From Marinovum algicola (GTDB lineage Bacteria > Pseudomonadota > Alphaproteobacteria > Rhodobacterales > Rhodobacteraceae), in assembly GCF_900109145.1 (NCBI RefSeq), contig NZ_FNYY01000002.1, forward strand, positions 248,001-312,000: a stretch of 64,000 nucleotides of DNA. The letters run 5' to 3'. Every line of letters starts with the position of its first letter. Within the stretch, counting starts at the first letter, position 1. Position numbers and translations under genes: made by a program. The notes below the pieces were generated by a model, which had not been told where the DNA came from, ran no database searches, and saw nothing but the letters and a program-made list of their open reading frames with translations. Of the stretch, positions 17,497 through 26,264 are shown one piece after another.

Positions 17497-18499
17497 GGGG
17501 GTTGGCGAGTGTCCGTGCGAGAGCGAGATAGGAGCGCGGCACATCGATCCCGTGGTCACGGGCGCGGGCCAGCGCGGCGATGCGGCGGCTGCCCGGCAGG
17601 CGGCTGCCCTCGAGCGCGTCGATTGTGCGCAGGAGCCGGTCCAGCCGGGCGGCAAAGGCGGTGTCGTTGTCGGGCCGGATGGCCAGCAGGAACTGGCCGG
17701 CACCGGGCGGCGGCCCCTCGGCGTCAAAGAACGACGAGACTTCGGGGCTCTGGTTGGCGCCGGTCAGGGTGGCGGCGAGAATCTCGACCATCAGCGCCAG
17801 CGCGGTGCCCTTGGCCTCGCCGATCGGCAGCATCGATCCGGCAAGCGCGGCTTCGGGATCGGTTGTGGGCGCGCCTTCGGCATCGAGCGCCCAGCCCTCG
17901 GGGATAGGCCGGCCGGACTTGCGGGCATGCATGACCTTGCCGCGCGCCACCTTGGAAAGCGACAGGTCGATCACCAGCGGCGGGCCATCGCCGCGCGGCG
18001 CGGCAAAGGCGACGGGATTGGTGCCGAAAATCGGCGTCCGGGCCCCCCAGGGCGCAATCGCGGGCGGCGCATTGGCCACCATGATGGCGATCAGCCCACG
18101 CGCGGCCAGCTTCTCGACCTGCACCGACAGCGCGCCGCAATGGTGTGAATTCATCACCGACATGGTGGCCGTGCCATAAGACCGCGCCACCCGCGCGCCC
18201 CAGTCGATCGCCCGGTCGAGCGCCGGATAGGCAAAGCCGAAACCGGCATCGGTGCGCAGGCCGGTCTGGCTGGTCTTGCGCGAGGTGATCTCGGCGGCGG
18301 CCCGGATCTTGCCCGAGCGGACCTGGGCGACGTAATCCTCGAGCCGGGAAAAGCCGTGGCCAGACTGGCCTTCGGCCTCGGCCGCGACAAGCGCCCGGGC
18401 CACCGAGGCCGCCGTCGCCTCGGGCACGCGCTGCGCGCCCAGCACGCGGGTGATCAGCGCCTCTGCCTCGGCAAGGCTGATGGTTTCGGTCTCAAGCAT
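17489..18499 (-). CDS. comC: Malate/L-lactate dehydrogenase-family NAD(P) oxidoreductase, ComC-like sulfolactate dehydrogenase
   Basis: This 336-residue enzyme belongs to the Ldh2/YlbC family, which is distinct from Rossmann-type LDH. The catalytic-histidine region is NSHHCGALSVQVEKLA, and the NAD-contact region includes WGARTPIFGTNPVAFA. ComC members convert sulfopyruvate and (R)-sulfolactate. Here the gene follows suyB after a hairpin, so interconversion of sulfolactate with sulfopyruvate is the best guess. The usual partner SlcC, for the S-isomer, is not in this window. ATG 18499 (MLETETISLAEAEALI) is chosen; the longer frame runs into suyB. The family is certain, the exact substrate less so. 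Confidence 0.78.
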   Translation of the reverse strand: MLETETISLAEAEALITRVLGAQRVPEATAASVARALVAAEAEGQSGHGFSRLEDYVAQVRSGKIRAAAEITSRKTSQTGLRTDAGFGFAYPALDRAIDWGARVARSYGTATMSVMNSHHCGALSVQVEKLAARGLIAIMVANAPPAIAPWGARTPIFGTNPVAFAAPRGDGPPLVIDLSLSKVARGKVMHARKSGRPIPEGWALDAEGAPTTDPEAALAGSMLPIGEAKGTALALMVEILAATLTGANQSPEVSSFFDAEGPPPGAGQFLLAIRPDNDTAFAARLDRLLRTIDALEGSRLPGSRRIAALARARDHGIDVPRSYLALARTLANPHD

Positions 18500-18520
18500 G
18501 TCGGGAGCTTTCGTCGGTGC

Positions 18521-18543
18521 GGGCGGCGCGAGATGCGCCGCCC
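18521..18543 (-). terminator. Hairpin between suyB and the ComC-like gene
   Basis: GGGCGGCGC (18521-18529) pairs perfectly with GCGCCGCCC (18535-18543) around a five-base loop, in the 53-base gap after suyB. There is no strong T-run. It may attenuate transcription of the dehydrogenase and exporter genes relative to suyAB. Confidence 0.5.
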
Positions 18544-18552
18544 CGGGCCAGG

Positions 18553-19734
18553 TCAGGCGCTGCGATAGAGCTTGGTCATCGAGAACTCGCGATGGCCTAG
18601 CGCCTCGGCCGCGGTGTTGCGACCGTTCGCGGTCCGGCAGATCATCTCGATCAGCGCGTCGCCGGCCTCGTCGATGGTCTGTTCGCGGCGCAGGATGCCG
18701 GAGACATCGACGTCGACATGCTCGCTCATGGTGCGCACGGTGCGCGGGTTGGCGGTGATCTTGATCACCGGCACGATCGGGTTGCCCACGACGTTGCCCT
18801 GCCCGGTCGGGAAGGTGTGGATGACCGCGCCGCCGGCGGCCATCAGCGTCACGCATTCCGCGGCTGCCGAGGAGGAGTCCATGAAATAGAGACCATTGCC
18901 CGACTGCGGCGCCTCGGCCGGTTCGAGAATGTCGATGAACTGCGAGGTGCGGCCGATCTTCTCGAGGTTGCCCAGCGCCTTCTCCTCGATGGTGGTCAGG
19001 CCGCCTTCGATATTGCCCTTGGTGGGCTGGCTGTCGCTGAGGTCATCGGTCTGATGGGCAAAGATCACGTCGTCCTGGTAGGCCTTCCACATCTTGTGCC
19101 AGCGCTCGCCCACCTCTTCGTTGATCGCGCGTTTCTGGCAGATGTGCTCGGCGCCGGTGATCTCGGAGGTTTCGCCGAAAAAGCCGGTGATGCCCTCGGG
19201 CAGCAGCTTGTCGTACATGTTGCCGACCGTCGGGCAGGATCCGAGGCCGGTGGTGGTGTCGCTCTCGCCGCATTTGGTCGAGACCCAGAGCTCGGAAATC
19301 GAGCATTCCTCGCGTTGCACCTCGGTCGCCTTGTGAACGAAATCCTTGGCGGCCCAGCTGGCGGCCCGGATCGTCTCGAAATCGCCTTTCTGCTCGATCG
19401 AGAACTCGGCCACTTCCTTGCCGGTGGCGCGGATGCCGTCGGCGATGCGCTTGGTCCAGCCGGGCTCGATGCCGATCACCACGACAGAATGCACATTGGG
19501 GTTGGCGCCGGTGCCGATCATGGTACGGAAATGCACCTCGAGATCCTCGCCGAACTGCAACCGGCCATAGGCATGCGGGATCGCCAGCGTGCCCTTGACG
19601 TTGTTGGCAACCGCCTCGCAGGCGGCGTTGGAAATGTCGTCGACCGGCAGGATGACGACGTGGTTGCGGACACCGACCCGGCCGTTTTCACGGCGGTAGG
19701 CGCGCACTGTCATGTTGGAATATTTAGAGGCCAT
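18553..19734 (-). CDS. suyB: (2R)-sulfolactate sulfo-lyase, large subunit SuyB
   Basis: This 393-residue protein belongs to the UxaA/altronate dehydratase family and matches the SuyB subgroup: [20 protein letters not shown] near the N-terminus, then [20 protein letters not shown] and [18 protein letters not shown]. SuyAB cleaves sulfolactate to pyruvate and sulfite using an Fe-dependent beta-elimination. The paired SAF-domain subunit SuyA lies 43 bases upstream, the normal arrangement, and an HpsN-like gene is in the same operon, which supports sulfonate over sugar-acid function. ATG 19734 (MASKYSN) is chosen; ATG 19713 (MTVRAYRR) is an alternative. Confidence 0.92.
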   Translation of the reverse strand: MASKYSNMTVRAYRRENGRVGVRNHVVILPVDDISNAACEAVANNVKGTLAIPHAYGRLQFGEDLEVHFRTMIGTGANPNVHSVVVIGIEPGWTKRIADGIRATGKEVAEFSIEQKGDFETIRAASWAAKDFVHKATEVQREECSISELWVSTKCGESDTTTGLGSCPTVGNMYDKLLPEGITGFFGETSEITGAEHICQKRAINEEVGERWHKMWKAYQDDVIFAHQTDDLSDSQPTKGNIEGGLTTIEEKALGNLEKIGRTSQFIDILEPAEAPQSGNGLYFMDSSSAAAECVTLMAAGGAVIHTFPTGQGNVVGNPIVPVIKITANPRTVRTMSEHVDVDVSGILRREQTIDEAGDALIEMICRTANGRNTAAEALGHREFSMTKLYRSA

Positions 19735-19777
19735 GGGGCTTTCCTTTATCGCGACCGTTTCGCTGCTGGAGAGGGGC

Positions 19778-20068
19778 TTACCAGCGCTTGGTTTTGCAGT
19801 TGTGGGTGTGGACATGGGCGCCTTTGGGGATGTCGGCGATGATCTTGCCGATGTCCTCGCCGTACTTGATGGCGGTGTCGCCTTCTTTGAGGTCCTTGAG
19901 CGCGACCTTGTGGCCGATCGGCACATCGGCGCCGGAGGTCAGTCGGAAGGTCGAATTGTCATGCGTGACGCAGACCAGCATGTCGGTGCCGGCGCTCAGG
20001 CCTTCGACCACGACGACACCGACGTTGTCGTCATGTTCGTGGACCAGCAGATGGGGGATTTCAGCCAT
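19778..20068 (-). CDS. suyA: (2R)-sulfolactate sulfo-lyase, small subunit SuyA
   Basis: This 96-residue SAF-domain protein ([15 protein letters not shown], then [19 protein letters not shown] and a C-terminal [12 protein letters not shown]) is the size of stand-alone SuyA/UxaA-N subunits. The terminal HTHN motif matches the metal/substrate region of this family. With SuyB it forms the cytoplasmic sulfolactate sulfo-lyase. It starts four bases after the zinc dehydrogenase gene ends, so the upstream sulfonate dehydrogenases and the lyase are translated from one message. Confidence 0.92.
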   Translation of the reverse strand: MAEIPHLLVHEHDDNVGVVVVEGLSAGTDMLVCVTHDNSTFRLTSGADVPIGHKVALKDLKEGDTAIKYGEDIGKIIADIPKGAHVHTHNCKTKRW

Positions 20069-20071
20069 GGT

Positions 20072-21061
20072 TCAGACTCCTTGATTGTCAGGTTGAAGGA
20101 TGATTTTCGGCGCCGCGCTTTGCCCGGACCGAATGTCCCGGAACGCCGCGGCGCCGTCGGAAAGCGGGCGGATCTCGGTCCAGTCGAGCGGGCCGAGACG
20201 TCCGTCGAACAGGGCGGCCGCGGTGTCGCGAAAGTCCTGTGCGGTATAGGTATAGGTGCCGATGAAGGTGATCTCTTGCAGGGTCATGCGGCGCAGATCG
20301 AGCCCGCCCGCGTCCTCGCCCAGACCGATGTGCACGATCACCCCGCCGGGCTCGGCCAGCGCCGAGGCCGTGGCGCGGGTGACGGCAAACCCCACCGCAT
20401 CGACGACGATCGGATGGGCGCCCTCGGCGGCCGGCACCGCCCGAAGCCCGCAGCGCTCGGTCAGATAGGCGCGGCGCGCGTCGTTGGGCTCGACCACGGT
20501 GACCTCATCTACCCCCATCGCCCGCAGTGCCAGCGCCGCGGCCAGGCCGATGGCCCCGCCGCCGAGGATCAGCGCCCGCCGCTCGGCCGAAGGATGCAGC
20601 GCCGCCAGCCCGAGCCGCACCGCGTGCCAGCTCACCGCCAGCGGCTCGGCCAGCGCGGCCTTGGCCAGCGGCACGCCGTCCGGCACGGCGATCAGGTTGC
20701 GTTCGGGCATTCGCAGCAGATCGGCAAAGGCGCCCTCACGCGGCGGCATCGAGATGATCTGCCGTTCGGGGCAAAGGTTCTCGCGGCCGCTGGTGCAGGC
20801 CGGGCAGCCGCCGCAGGTGACCAGCGGATTGATCGTGACACGCGCGCCGTCACGCGGGCCGCCAACCACCGTTCCCGCCGCCTCGTGACCGAGGATCAGC
20901 GGCGCCGGGCGCCGGTTGTCATGCCCCAGCCAGGCATGCATGTCCGAGCCGCAGATGCCGACGCTCTCGACCCGGATCAGGGCCTCGCCTGCGCCCGGTT
21001 CGGGATCGGGGGCGTCGCGGTAGGTCAGGGTTTCGACATCGGTATAGACCAGAGCTTTCAT
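20072..21061 (-). CDS. Zinc-dependent alcohol dehydrogenase (MDR), candidate DHPS 2-dehydrogenase
   Basis: This 329-residue medium-chain dehydrogenase has the catalytic-zinc motif GICGSDMHAW and GHEAAG, the structural-zinc cysteines in CGGCPACTSGRENLC, and the nucleotide motif LGGGAIGLAAALALRAMG. It resembles sorbitol/threonine dehydrogenases. Lying between hpsN, an SDR gene and suyAB, it fits one of the paired dehydrogenases (HpsO/HpsP) that interconvert R- and S-dihydroxypropanesulfonate through the ketone. Which of the two names applies cannot be decided here, so no symbol is given. It overlaps the SDR gene by four bases. Confidence 0.82.
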   Translation of the reverse strand: MKALVYTDVETLTYRDAPDPEPGAGEALIRVESVGICGSDMHAWLGHDNRRPAPLILGHEAAGTVVGGPRDGARVTINPLVTCGGCPACTSGRENLCPERQIISMPPREGAFADLLRMPERNLIAVPDGVPLAKAALAEPLAVSWHAVRLGLAALHPSAERRALILGGGAIGLAAALALRAMGVDEVTVVEPNDARRAYLTERCGLRAVPAAEGAHPIVVDAVGFAVTRATASALAEPGGVIVHIGLGEDAGGLDLRRMTLQEITFIGTYTYTAQDFRDTAAALFDGRLGPLDWTEIRPLSDGAAAFRDIRSGQSAAPKIILQPDNQGV

Positions 21062-21816
21062 TTCGCGGTGAACCCCCCGTCAAGCATGAGAACCTGCCCG
21101 GTCACGTAACGCGACGCATCCGAACACAAGAACCTGAGCGGCCCGTCGAGGTCTTCGGGTTCGCCATTGCGGCCGATGCAGGTCTGGGCGGCATTGCGGG
21201 CGGCCCGGTCAGGATCGTCGAACACGGCCGCAGTCAGCTCGGTGCGGAAAAAGCCCGGCGCGATGGCGTTGGCGGTGATGCCGTCGCCCGACCAGGCCTC
21301 GGCCATGGCGCGGGTGAGTTGGGTGACACCGCCCTTGGTGGCGCCATAGGCGATACCACCGGGAAAGGCGCGGAAAGATTGCAGCGAGGCAAAATTCACG
21401 ATCCGCCCCCAGCCCCTGGCGCGCATCTCGGGCACCAGCCGCTGACTGAGAAAGAACGGTGCCGAAAGGTTGACCGCCAGCGTCGCGTCCCACCCCTCGG
21501 GGGTGACGTCATCGGCCGCCTGCCGGGTGTTGAGACCGGCGGCATGGACCACGATGTCGGGCGCGCCGAAAGGGGCCGAGATCCGGTCGACCAGCGCCGG
21601 CAGGCCGTCGCGGTCGGCCACGTCGCCTTCGACGGCGGCGCAGGCCCCGCCGGCCCCGGCCTGCCATTCCGCCAGCGCGCCGGCCCGCCGCGCCACGCCG
21701 ATGACGCTGGCTCCGGCCCGCGCCAGGACCTCGGCCGCATGGCGGCCAAGCCCCGAGCTGGCGCCGGTGACGCAGGCCACCTTGCCGGCGACCGAGAAAA
21801 GGTCATCGCCCCGCAT
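21058..21816 (-). CDS. Short-chain dehydrogenase/reductase, candidate DHPS 2-dehydrogenase
   Basis: This 252-residue classical SDR has the cofactor motif TGASSGLGRHAAE near residue 18, a central NAG-type region (VHAAGLN), the active-site Tyr-x3-Lys in YGATKGG and the C-terminal CSDASRYVTGQVLMLDGG signature of FabG-like members. It starts five bases after hpsN ends and overlaps the following zinc dehydrogenase (ATGA). The pairing of SDR plus MDR with HpsN suggests the two stereoselective DHPS 2-dehydrogenases. Family certain, substrate inferred from context. Confidence 0.85.
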   Translation of the reverse strand: MRGDDLFSVAGKVACVTGASSGLGRHAAEVLARAGASVIGVARRAGALAEWQAGAGGACAAVEGDVADRDGLPALVDRISAPFGAPDIVVHAAGLNTRQAADDVTPEGWDATLAVNLSAPFFLSQRLVPEMRARGWGRIVNFASLQSFRAFPGGIAYGATKGGVTQLTRAMAEAWSGDGITANAIAPGFFRTELTAAVFDDPDRAARNAAQTCIGRNGEPEDLDGPLRFLCSDASRYVTGQVLMLDGGFTAK

Positions 21817-21820
21817 CGGC

Positions 21821-23128
21821 TCAGCCTTCCGCCGTCAGGTCGAAGGTCTCGTCTGGAAAGTACTTCTTCAGCCGGATGTCAGCGGTGCGGGCGTGGCCTT
21901 CCATTCCCTCGAGCCGCGCGATCCGCGCCGTGGCCTCGGCCACCGGGCGGGCGCCCTCCTTGGTGGCCCGCTGCCAGGTCACGATCTTCATGTACTTGTG
22001 CACGCTCAGGCCGCCGGTGTAGCTGGCCGCGCCCGAGGTCGGCAGAACGTGGTTGGTGCCCGAGGCCTTGTCGCCAAACGCCACGGTGGTTTCCTCGCCG
22101 AGGAAGAGCGAGCCGTAGCAGCTCAGCCGCTCCAGCCACCAGTCGAGATCGGCGGCCTGCACCGTCAGGTGCTCGGGCGCGTAGTCGTCGGAGGTGGCGG
22201 CCATTTCCTCACGGTCGGCGCAGACGATCACCTCGGCATAATCACGCCAGGCGGCGGTGGCATTATCGCGGTTCACCTCGGGCAGATCGTCGATCAGCAG
22301 CGGCACCAGGCGCATGACCTCTTCGGCCAGCGCGCGGTTGTCGGTGACCAGCCAGACCGGCGAGTTGTAGCCATGTTCGGCCTGGCCCACCAGATCGGCG
22401 GCAACCACCATCGGATCGGCGGTCTCGTCGGCCAGCACGAGGCTGTCGGTCGGACCGGCGATCATGTCGATGCCGACCCGGCCGAACAGCATGCGCTTGG
22501 CCTCAGCGACGAATTGATTGCCGGGGCCGACCAGGATGTTGGCCTTGGGCAGATCGAAGAGCCCGTAGGTCATCGCCGCCACCCCCTGCACGCCGCCCAT
22601 GGCGAGGATCTTGTCGGCGCCGCAGACATGCGCGGCATAGATGATCGCCGGTGCGATGCCGATCTCGGGGCGCGGCGGCGAACATGCGACGATGTTCTTG
22701 CAGCCTGCCACCTTGGCGGTGGTCACCGTCATGATCGCGCTGGCGATGTGGCTGTAGCGCCCGCCGGGCACATAACAGCCCGCCGCATTCACCGGGATCG
22801 CCTTCTGCCCGGCGACAAAGCCCGGCACCACCTCGACCTCGAAATCCCGGACCGTGCCGAGCTGAGCCTCGGCAAACCGCTTGACGTTGGCGTGGCTGAA
22901 CTCGATGTCACGCTTGAGCTTGTCCGGCACCTGCGCCGCGGCCGCGGCGATGGCCTCCGGCGAGAGGATGATCTCGCCTTCGTATTTGTCGAACTTCTTG
23001 GCATACGCCAGCGCCGCCTCGTCGCCACCGGCCTCGATCTCGTCGAGGATGCCGCGCACGATCTTCTTGGTGTCGGAGGCGTCGCTCTTGGAGGTCAGAG
23101 TGGCTTTTTTCAGGTATTCACGGGTCAT
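21821..23128 (-). CDS. hpsN: HpsN-like sulfopropanediol 3-dehydrogenase (histidinol dehydrogenase family)
   Basis: This 435-residue member of the HisD family retains every zinc-site region of histidinol dehydrogenase: GQAEHGYNSPV (Gln and His), DDYAPEHLTV, GDKASGTNHVLPTSGAAS (Asp) and LEGMEGHARTADIRLKK (terminal His). HpsN proteins use the HisD chemistry for two successive oxidations of (R)-2,3-dihydroxypropanesulfonate to (R)-sulfolactate. The gene is far from any histidine genes and lies between a TRAP transporter and suyAB, which together favour HpsN strongly. A biosynthetic HisD is the alternative, but the context argues against it. Confidence 0.88.
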   Translation of the reverse strand: MTREYLKKATLTSKSDASDTKKIVRGILDEIEAGGDEAALAYAKKFDKYEGEIILSPEAIAAAAAQVPDKLKRDIEFSHANVKRFAEAQLGTVRDFEVEVVPGFVAGQKAIPVNAAGCYVPGGRYSHIASAIMTVTTAKVAGCKNIVACSPPRPEIGIAPAIIYAAHVCGADKILAMGGVQGVAAMTYGLFDLPKANILVGPGNQFVAEAKRMLFGRVGIDMIAGPTDSLVLADETADPMVVAADLVGQAEHGYNSPVWLVTDNRALAEEVMRLVPLLIDDLPEVNRDNATAAWRDYAEVIVCADREEMAATSDDYAPEHLTVQAADLDWWLERLSCYGSLFLGEETTVAFGDKASGTNHVLPTSGAASYTGGLSVHKYMKIVTWQRATKEGARPVAEATARIARLEGMEGHARTADIRLKKYFPDETFDLTAEG

Positions 23129-23139
23129 GAGCTGGGCTC

Positions 23140-24468
23140 CTATTTGAAGATGTCAGGCAGAAGGATGGTGGAAATCGTCGGCAGATAGGCGATGAACAGG
23201 GTCACGATCAGCATGAAGAGCACGAAGGGGATGGCCCTGTAGGCGATCTTCAGGATCGACTCGCCGGTCAGCCCCGAGACGACAAAGAGGTTGAGCCCCA
23301 GAGGCGGCGTGATGAAGCCCACCCCCAGCGCAGTGATCATCATGATGCAGAACTGGATCTCGTTCATCCCGATGTCGTCGGCCAGCGGCTTGAGGATCGG
23401 CGCGAGGATGACGATGTTGGGCGTCGTCTCCATCACGCAGCCGGCGGCGATCAGGATGACAACCATCATTCCGATCAGCACCCAGGGTTCGCTGCTGACC
23501 GAGGTGGCGGCGGCGACAAAGCCCTGCGGCACCCCGAGGATGGCCAGCGCCTGCGCCAGCGGCAGCGAAAAGGCGATGATCGGCAGGATGATCCCGTTGA
23601 CCTTGGCCGAGCTGACCAGCATCGAGGGGAAATCGGACAGTCTCAGGGTGCCGAGGATGAAGCCCATGATGATGGTCACCACCACCGCGGTGGCGCCGGC
23701 TTCGGTCGGGGTCATCCGCCCCGAGAAGATGCCGAAGAAGATGATGCCGGGCACGATAAAGGCATACCAGCCGGATTTCAGCGCCTTGCCGAGGTTCGTC
23801 AGGTATTCGCCCGCCGAGACGTTGCCGCCGCCCTCCCAGCCGTAAAGCCGGTTCATGATGATATTGGTGGCGAGGATCGACAGCAGGATGGCCAGGCCGG
23901 GGATCACGGCGGCCAGGAACAGCGTCGAGGCGGAAATCCCCAGCACCAGGCCGATGATGATATAGGCGATCGACGGCGGGATCAGGATGCCGGTGCAGGC
24001 CCCGGCGGCGACCAGCGCACAGGCATAGGGCCGCGGATAGCCGCTCTCGACCAGTCGGTTGATCGTCATCCGGCCGACGGCGGCGGCGCCGGCGGCGTCG
24101 GAGCCGGAGATCGCCGCGAACATGCCGCAGACCAGCACCGTGGCCGAGCCGAAACCGCCCTTGGCGAACTGTGTCAGCGCCTCGGCCACGTCGAGAAACT
24201 TGCGCGAGAGCCCGGTCCGCACCAGCACGTCGCCGGTCAGGATAAAGAGCGGCACGGCGGTCAGCGCGAAATGGTCGATTCCGTGGAACAGGCTCTCGCC
24301 CACCAGGCTCAGTGGCAGCGCGCCCGACAAGAGCAGCATCGCGATGGCCGAGGCGCCGATCGCCGCCCAGACCGGTACTGCCAGCGCCACCAGAAGCACG
24401 AAGAGGATCACAGGGCCGTAGAAATCCCAGCCGAGTTCGACGGTCTGATCGAGTTGGTTCCAAAGCAT
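23140..24468 (-). CDS. TRAP transporter large permease (DctM-type, HpsM-like)
   Basis: This 442-residue inner-membrane protein has the DctM repeat layout of about 12-13 helices and typical motifs such as GAAAVGRMTINRLVESGYPRP, GILIPPSIAYIIIGL and FITPPLGLNLFVVSGL. It is the sodium-coupled translocating subunit, working with the DctQ and DctP partners encoded immediately upstream in the operon. Eleven bases separate it from both neighbours. In related bacteria a TRAP system of this kind (HpsKLM) sits next to hpsN and imports dihydroxypropanesulfonate; the substrate is taken from that precedent and the context. Confidence 0.9.
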   Translation of the reverse strand: MLWNQLDQTVELGWDFYGPVILFVLLVALAVPVWAAIGASAIAMLLLSGALPLSLVGESLFHGIDHFALTAVPLFILTGDVLVRTGLSRKFLDVAEALTQFAKGGFGSATVLVCGMFAAISGSDAAGAAAVGRMTINRLVESGYPRPYACALVAAGACTGILIPPSIAYIIIGLVLGISASTLFLAAVIPGLAILLSILATNIIMNRLYGWEGGGNVSAGEYLTNLGKALKSGWYAFIVPGIIFFGIFSGRMTPTEAGATAVVVTIIMGFILGTLRLSDFPSMLVSSAKVNGIILPIIAFSLPLAQALAILGVPQGFVAAATSVSSEPWVLIGMMVVILIAAGCVMETTPNIVILAPILKPLADDIGMNEIQFCIMMITALGVGFITPPLGLNLFVVSGLTGESILKIAYRAIPFVLFMLIVTLFIAYLPTISTILLPDIFK

Positions 24469-24478
24469 GGCCGTCTCC

Positions 24479-24994
24479 TCAGTCGAAAAGCTTGTCGCCT
24501 TCGTACACGGGGCGCCCGTGACGAAGATCGGTGAAGTCCCGGATGAAGGACTGAACGAGGCGCAGGATCACCAGGGCAAAGCCCAAGGGCACCGCTGAGA
24601 GGAACCAGACCTGACTGACCCGCAGACCGTGGGTGACCGAGCCGAACTTGGCCGAGACCAGCACCGTCTCGAACGACCAGTAAAAGGCGATCAGCGCCAC
24701 GCCGAACATCACGGCATCGCCGAACAGGTAGAGCGCCGCCTTCACCCGCGGGCCGACATATTGCATCAGCACGTCGATGCGGATGTGACCGCGCTGGCGC
24801 ACCGCCGCGGCGGCACCGATCCAGGCCAGGTAGATAAAGGAATAGCGGACGATCTCTTCGCCCCAGATCGAGGAATAGGACAGCACTTCGCGCCGCAGAA
24901 CCTCGATGAACATGGTCACGACGAGCATCGTGTAGAAAACCAGAAGCAGCCAGCGTTCGGCGTTCTGATCGAGTTTCCGCAAGGCATTCGACAT
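24479..24994 (-). CDS. TRAP transporter small permease (DctQ-type, HpsL-like)
   Basis: This 171-residue membrane protein has four hydrophobic helices and the DctQ-typical region SSIWGEEIVRYSFIYLAWIGAAAAVRQRGHIRIDVL. The small subunit binds the large DctM permease in the inner membrane. ATG 24994 (MSNALRKLDQ) is used. It lies between the large permease and the binding-protein gene; the 102-base gap to the binding protein contains a 20-bp palindrome. Confidence 0.9.
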   Translation of the reverse strand: MSNALRKLDQNAERWLLLVFYTMLVVTMFIEVLRREVLSYSSIWGEEIVRYSFIYLAWIGAAAAVRQRGHIRIDVLMQYVGPRVKAALYLFGDAVMFGVALIAFYWSFETVLVSAKFGSVTHGLRVSQVWFLSAVPLGFALVILRLVQSFIRDFTDLRHGRPVYEGDKLFD

Positions 24995-25065
24995 AAAAGT
25001 CTCCTGTGGTCGCGCGACGCGTCAGGCGCCGCCGACCGCTCCAGTTTGCAGTCAATCGAAGCGAT

Positions 25066-25085
25066 GGGGCGGCCCGGGCCGCCCC
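25066..25085. terminator. 20-bp GC palindrome between TRAP binding protein and small permease
   Basis: A perfect inverted repeat (10-base arm GGGGCGGCCC and its complement) is centred at 25075/25076, between the dctP-type stop and the dctQ-type start on the minus strand. It has no separate loop, so a hairpin would leave about four bases unpaired. The position matches the other post-binding-protein hairpins in this window. Confidence 0.55.
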
Positions 25086-25096
25086 TGTCAGAAGCC

Positions 25097-26242
25097 TCAG
25101 GCGTCGTGCACGTAGTAGCGGCCCATGGTGCCGGCCGCTTCTTCGAGCCGGTTGAAGGTCTCCATCGAACCGGCAAGCTCGACCTTGAAATCGTCCCATT
25201 CCGAGCGCTGGTAGCCGCCGGCGTCCTGCCATTCGGCAAGCTGGTCGTCGGTCAGCGTGTGGAACTCGACGCCCGATTTGGTCAGCTCGTACATCGCGTG
25301 GGCGCGCGCCGCCGGCACTTTGGCCAGGTTTTGCTGCGCGGTCATTTCGCCGGCGAATTCAATGCCTTCCTGCACGTCGGCGGGCAGCGCGTTGAACCAT
25401 TCGAGGTTGACCGAATAGACCTGACTGTCAGGCACCGCCTGGGTAAAGGTGACATGGCTCAGGATGTCCTTGAAGCCAAAGACAAACAGCGCGCCGACCG
25501 AGGGATCGAGCGCATCGGCCACGCCCTGCTTGATCGCCGAAGGCGTCTCGCCCCAGGCCACCGGCGTCGGATTGGCGCCGACCATGCCGTAATATTGTTG
25601 CAGCATCTTCGAGCCCGGCACGCGGAATTTCACGCCTTTCAGATCGGCGGGCGTGATCACCTTGTTGCCGCCCTTGCGCACCGCCACGACCCGGGGATCG
25701 ATCACCACGTAGAACAGCGGCTTGAAGCCGGCGGCCTCGATGCCGGGATGCACCTCGCCTTTCCAGGCGTCGGAATTGACCAGGTTGGTGAACCGCTGGT
25801 TCGAGCCGCAGAAATACGGCATGTTGATCAGATCGACGGCGCTGGCGAAGGGCGCGAAATTCGACAGCGAATGCTGCGCGCACTGGATCGTCCCGGTCTG
25901 CACCGCCTGCACCAGCGCGCCGCCGGCGCCAAGCTGGCCGCCGGGGGCAAGCTTGACGTAGACCTTGCCGTTGGTGGCGTTCTGGATGTTTTCCTTCAGG
26001 TCGAGCTGCATGATCGGATAGCTGCGCGACGCGCCCAGCACATAGGCGGTGGCCAGCGTCATCACGTGATCGGCGGCGGCCATGCGCTCTTTTTCCTCCC
26101 GGGCGGTCTGGGCCGCCGCCTCGCTCGACCAGAGCATGCCACCGGCACCGGCCACCAGCGCCGCGGTAAAGCTGCCGGAGCCGGCAAGTTTCAGAAAATT
26201 GCGGCGCCCCATCGCGGCGCGTTCAAGATTGTCACGATCCAT
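25097..26242 (-). CDS. TRAP transporter substrate-binding protein (DctP-type, HpsK-like), probable Tat substrate
   Basis: This 381-residue periplasmic binding protein has a twin-arginine signal: GRRNFLKLAGSGSFTAALVAGAGG followed by a cleavage-like EAAAQ, so it is probably exported folded by Tat. The mature domain has the DctP pattern, including LAPGGQLGAGGALVQAVQTGTIQC and the conserved arginine region GVKFRVPGSKMLQQYYG, which in the family contacts the ligand's acidic group. GGGAGGAAAAC directly before ATG 26242 sets the start. Context points to a C3 sulfonate ligand (DHPS or sulfolactate). Confidence 0.9.
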   Translation of the reverse strand: MDRDNLERAAMGRRNFLKLAGSGSFTAALVAGAGGMLWSSEAAAQTAREEKERMAAADHVMTLATAYVLGASRSYPIMQLDLKENIQNATNGKVYVKLAPGGQLGAGGALVQAVQTGTIQCAQHSLSNFAPFASAVDLINMPYFCGSNQRFTNLVNSDAWKGEVHPGIEAAGFKPLFYVVIDPRVVAVRKGGNKVITPADLKGVKFRVPGSKMLQQYYGMVGANPTPVAWGETPSAIKQGVADALDPSVGALFVFGFKDILSHVTFTQAVPDSQVYSVNLEWFNALPADVQEGIEFAGEMTAQQNLAKVPAARAHAMYELTKSGVEFHTLTDDQLAEWQDAGGYQRSEWDDFKVELAGSMETFNRLEEAAGTMGRYYVHDA

Positions 26243-26264
26243 GTTTTCCTCCCAAAATGGTTCG

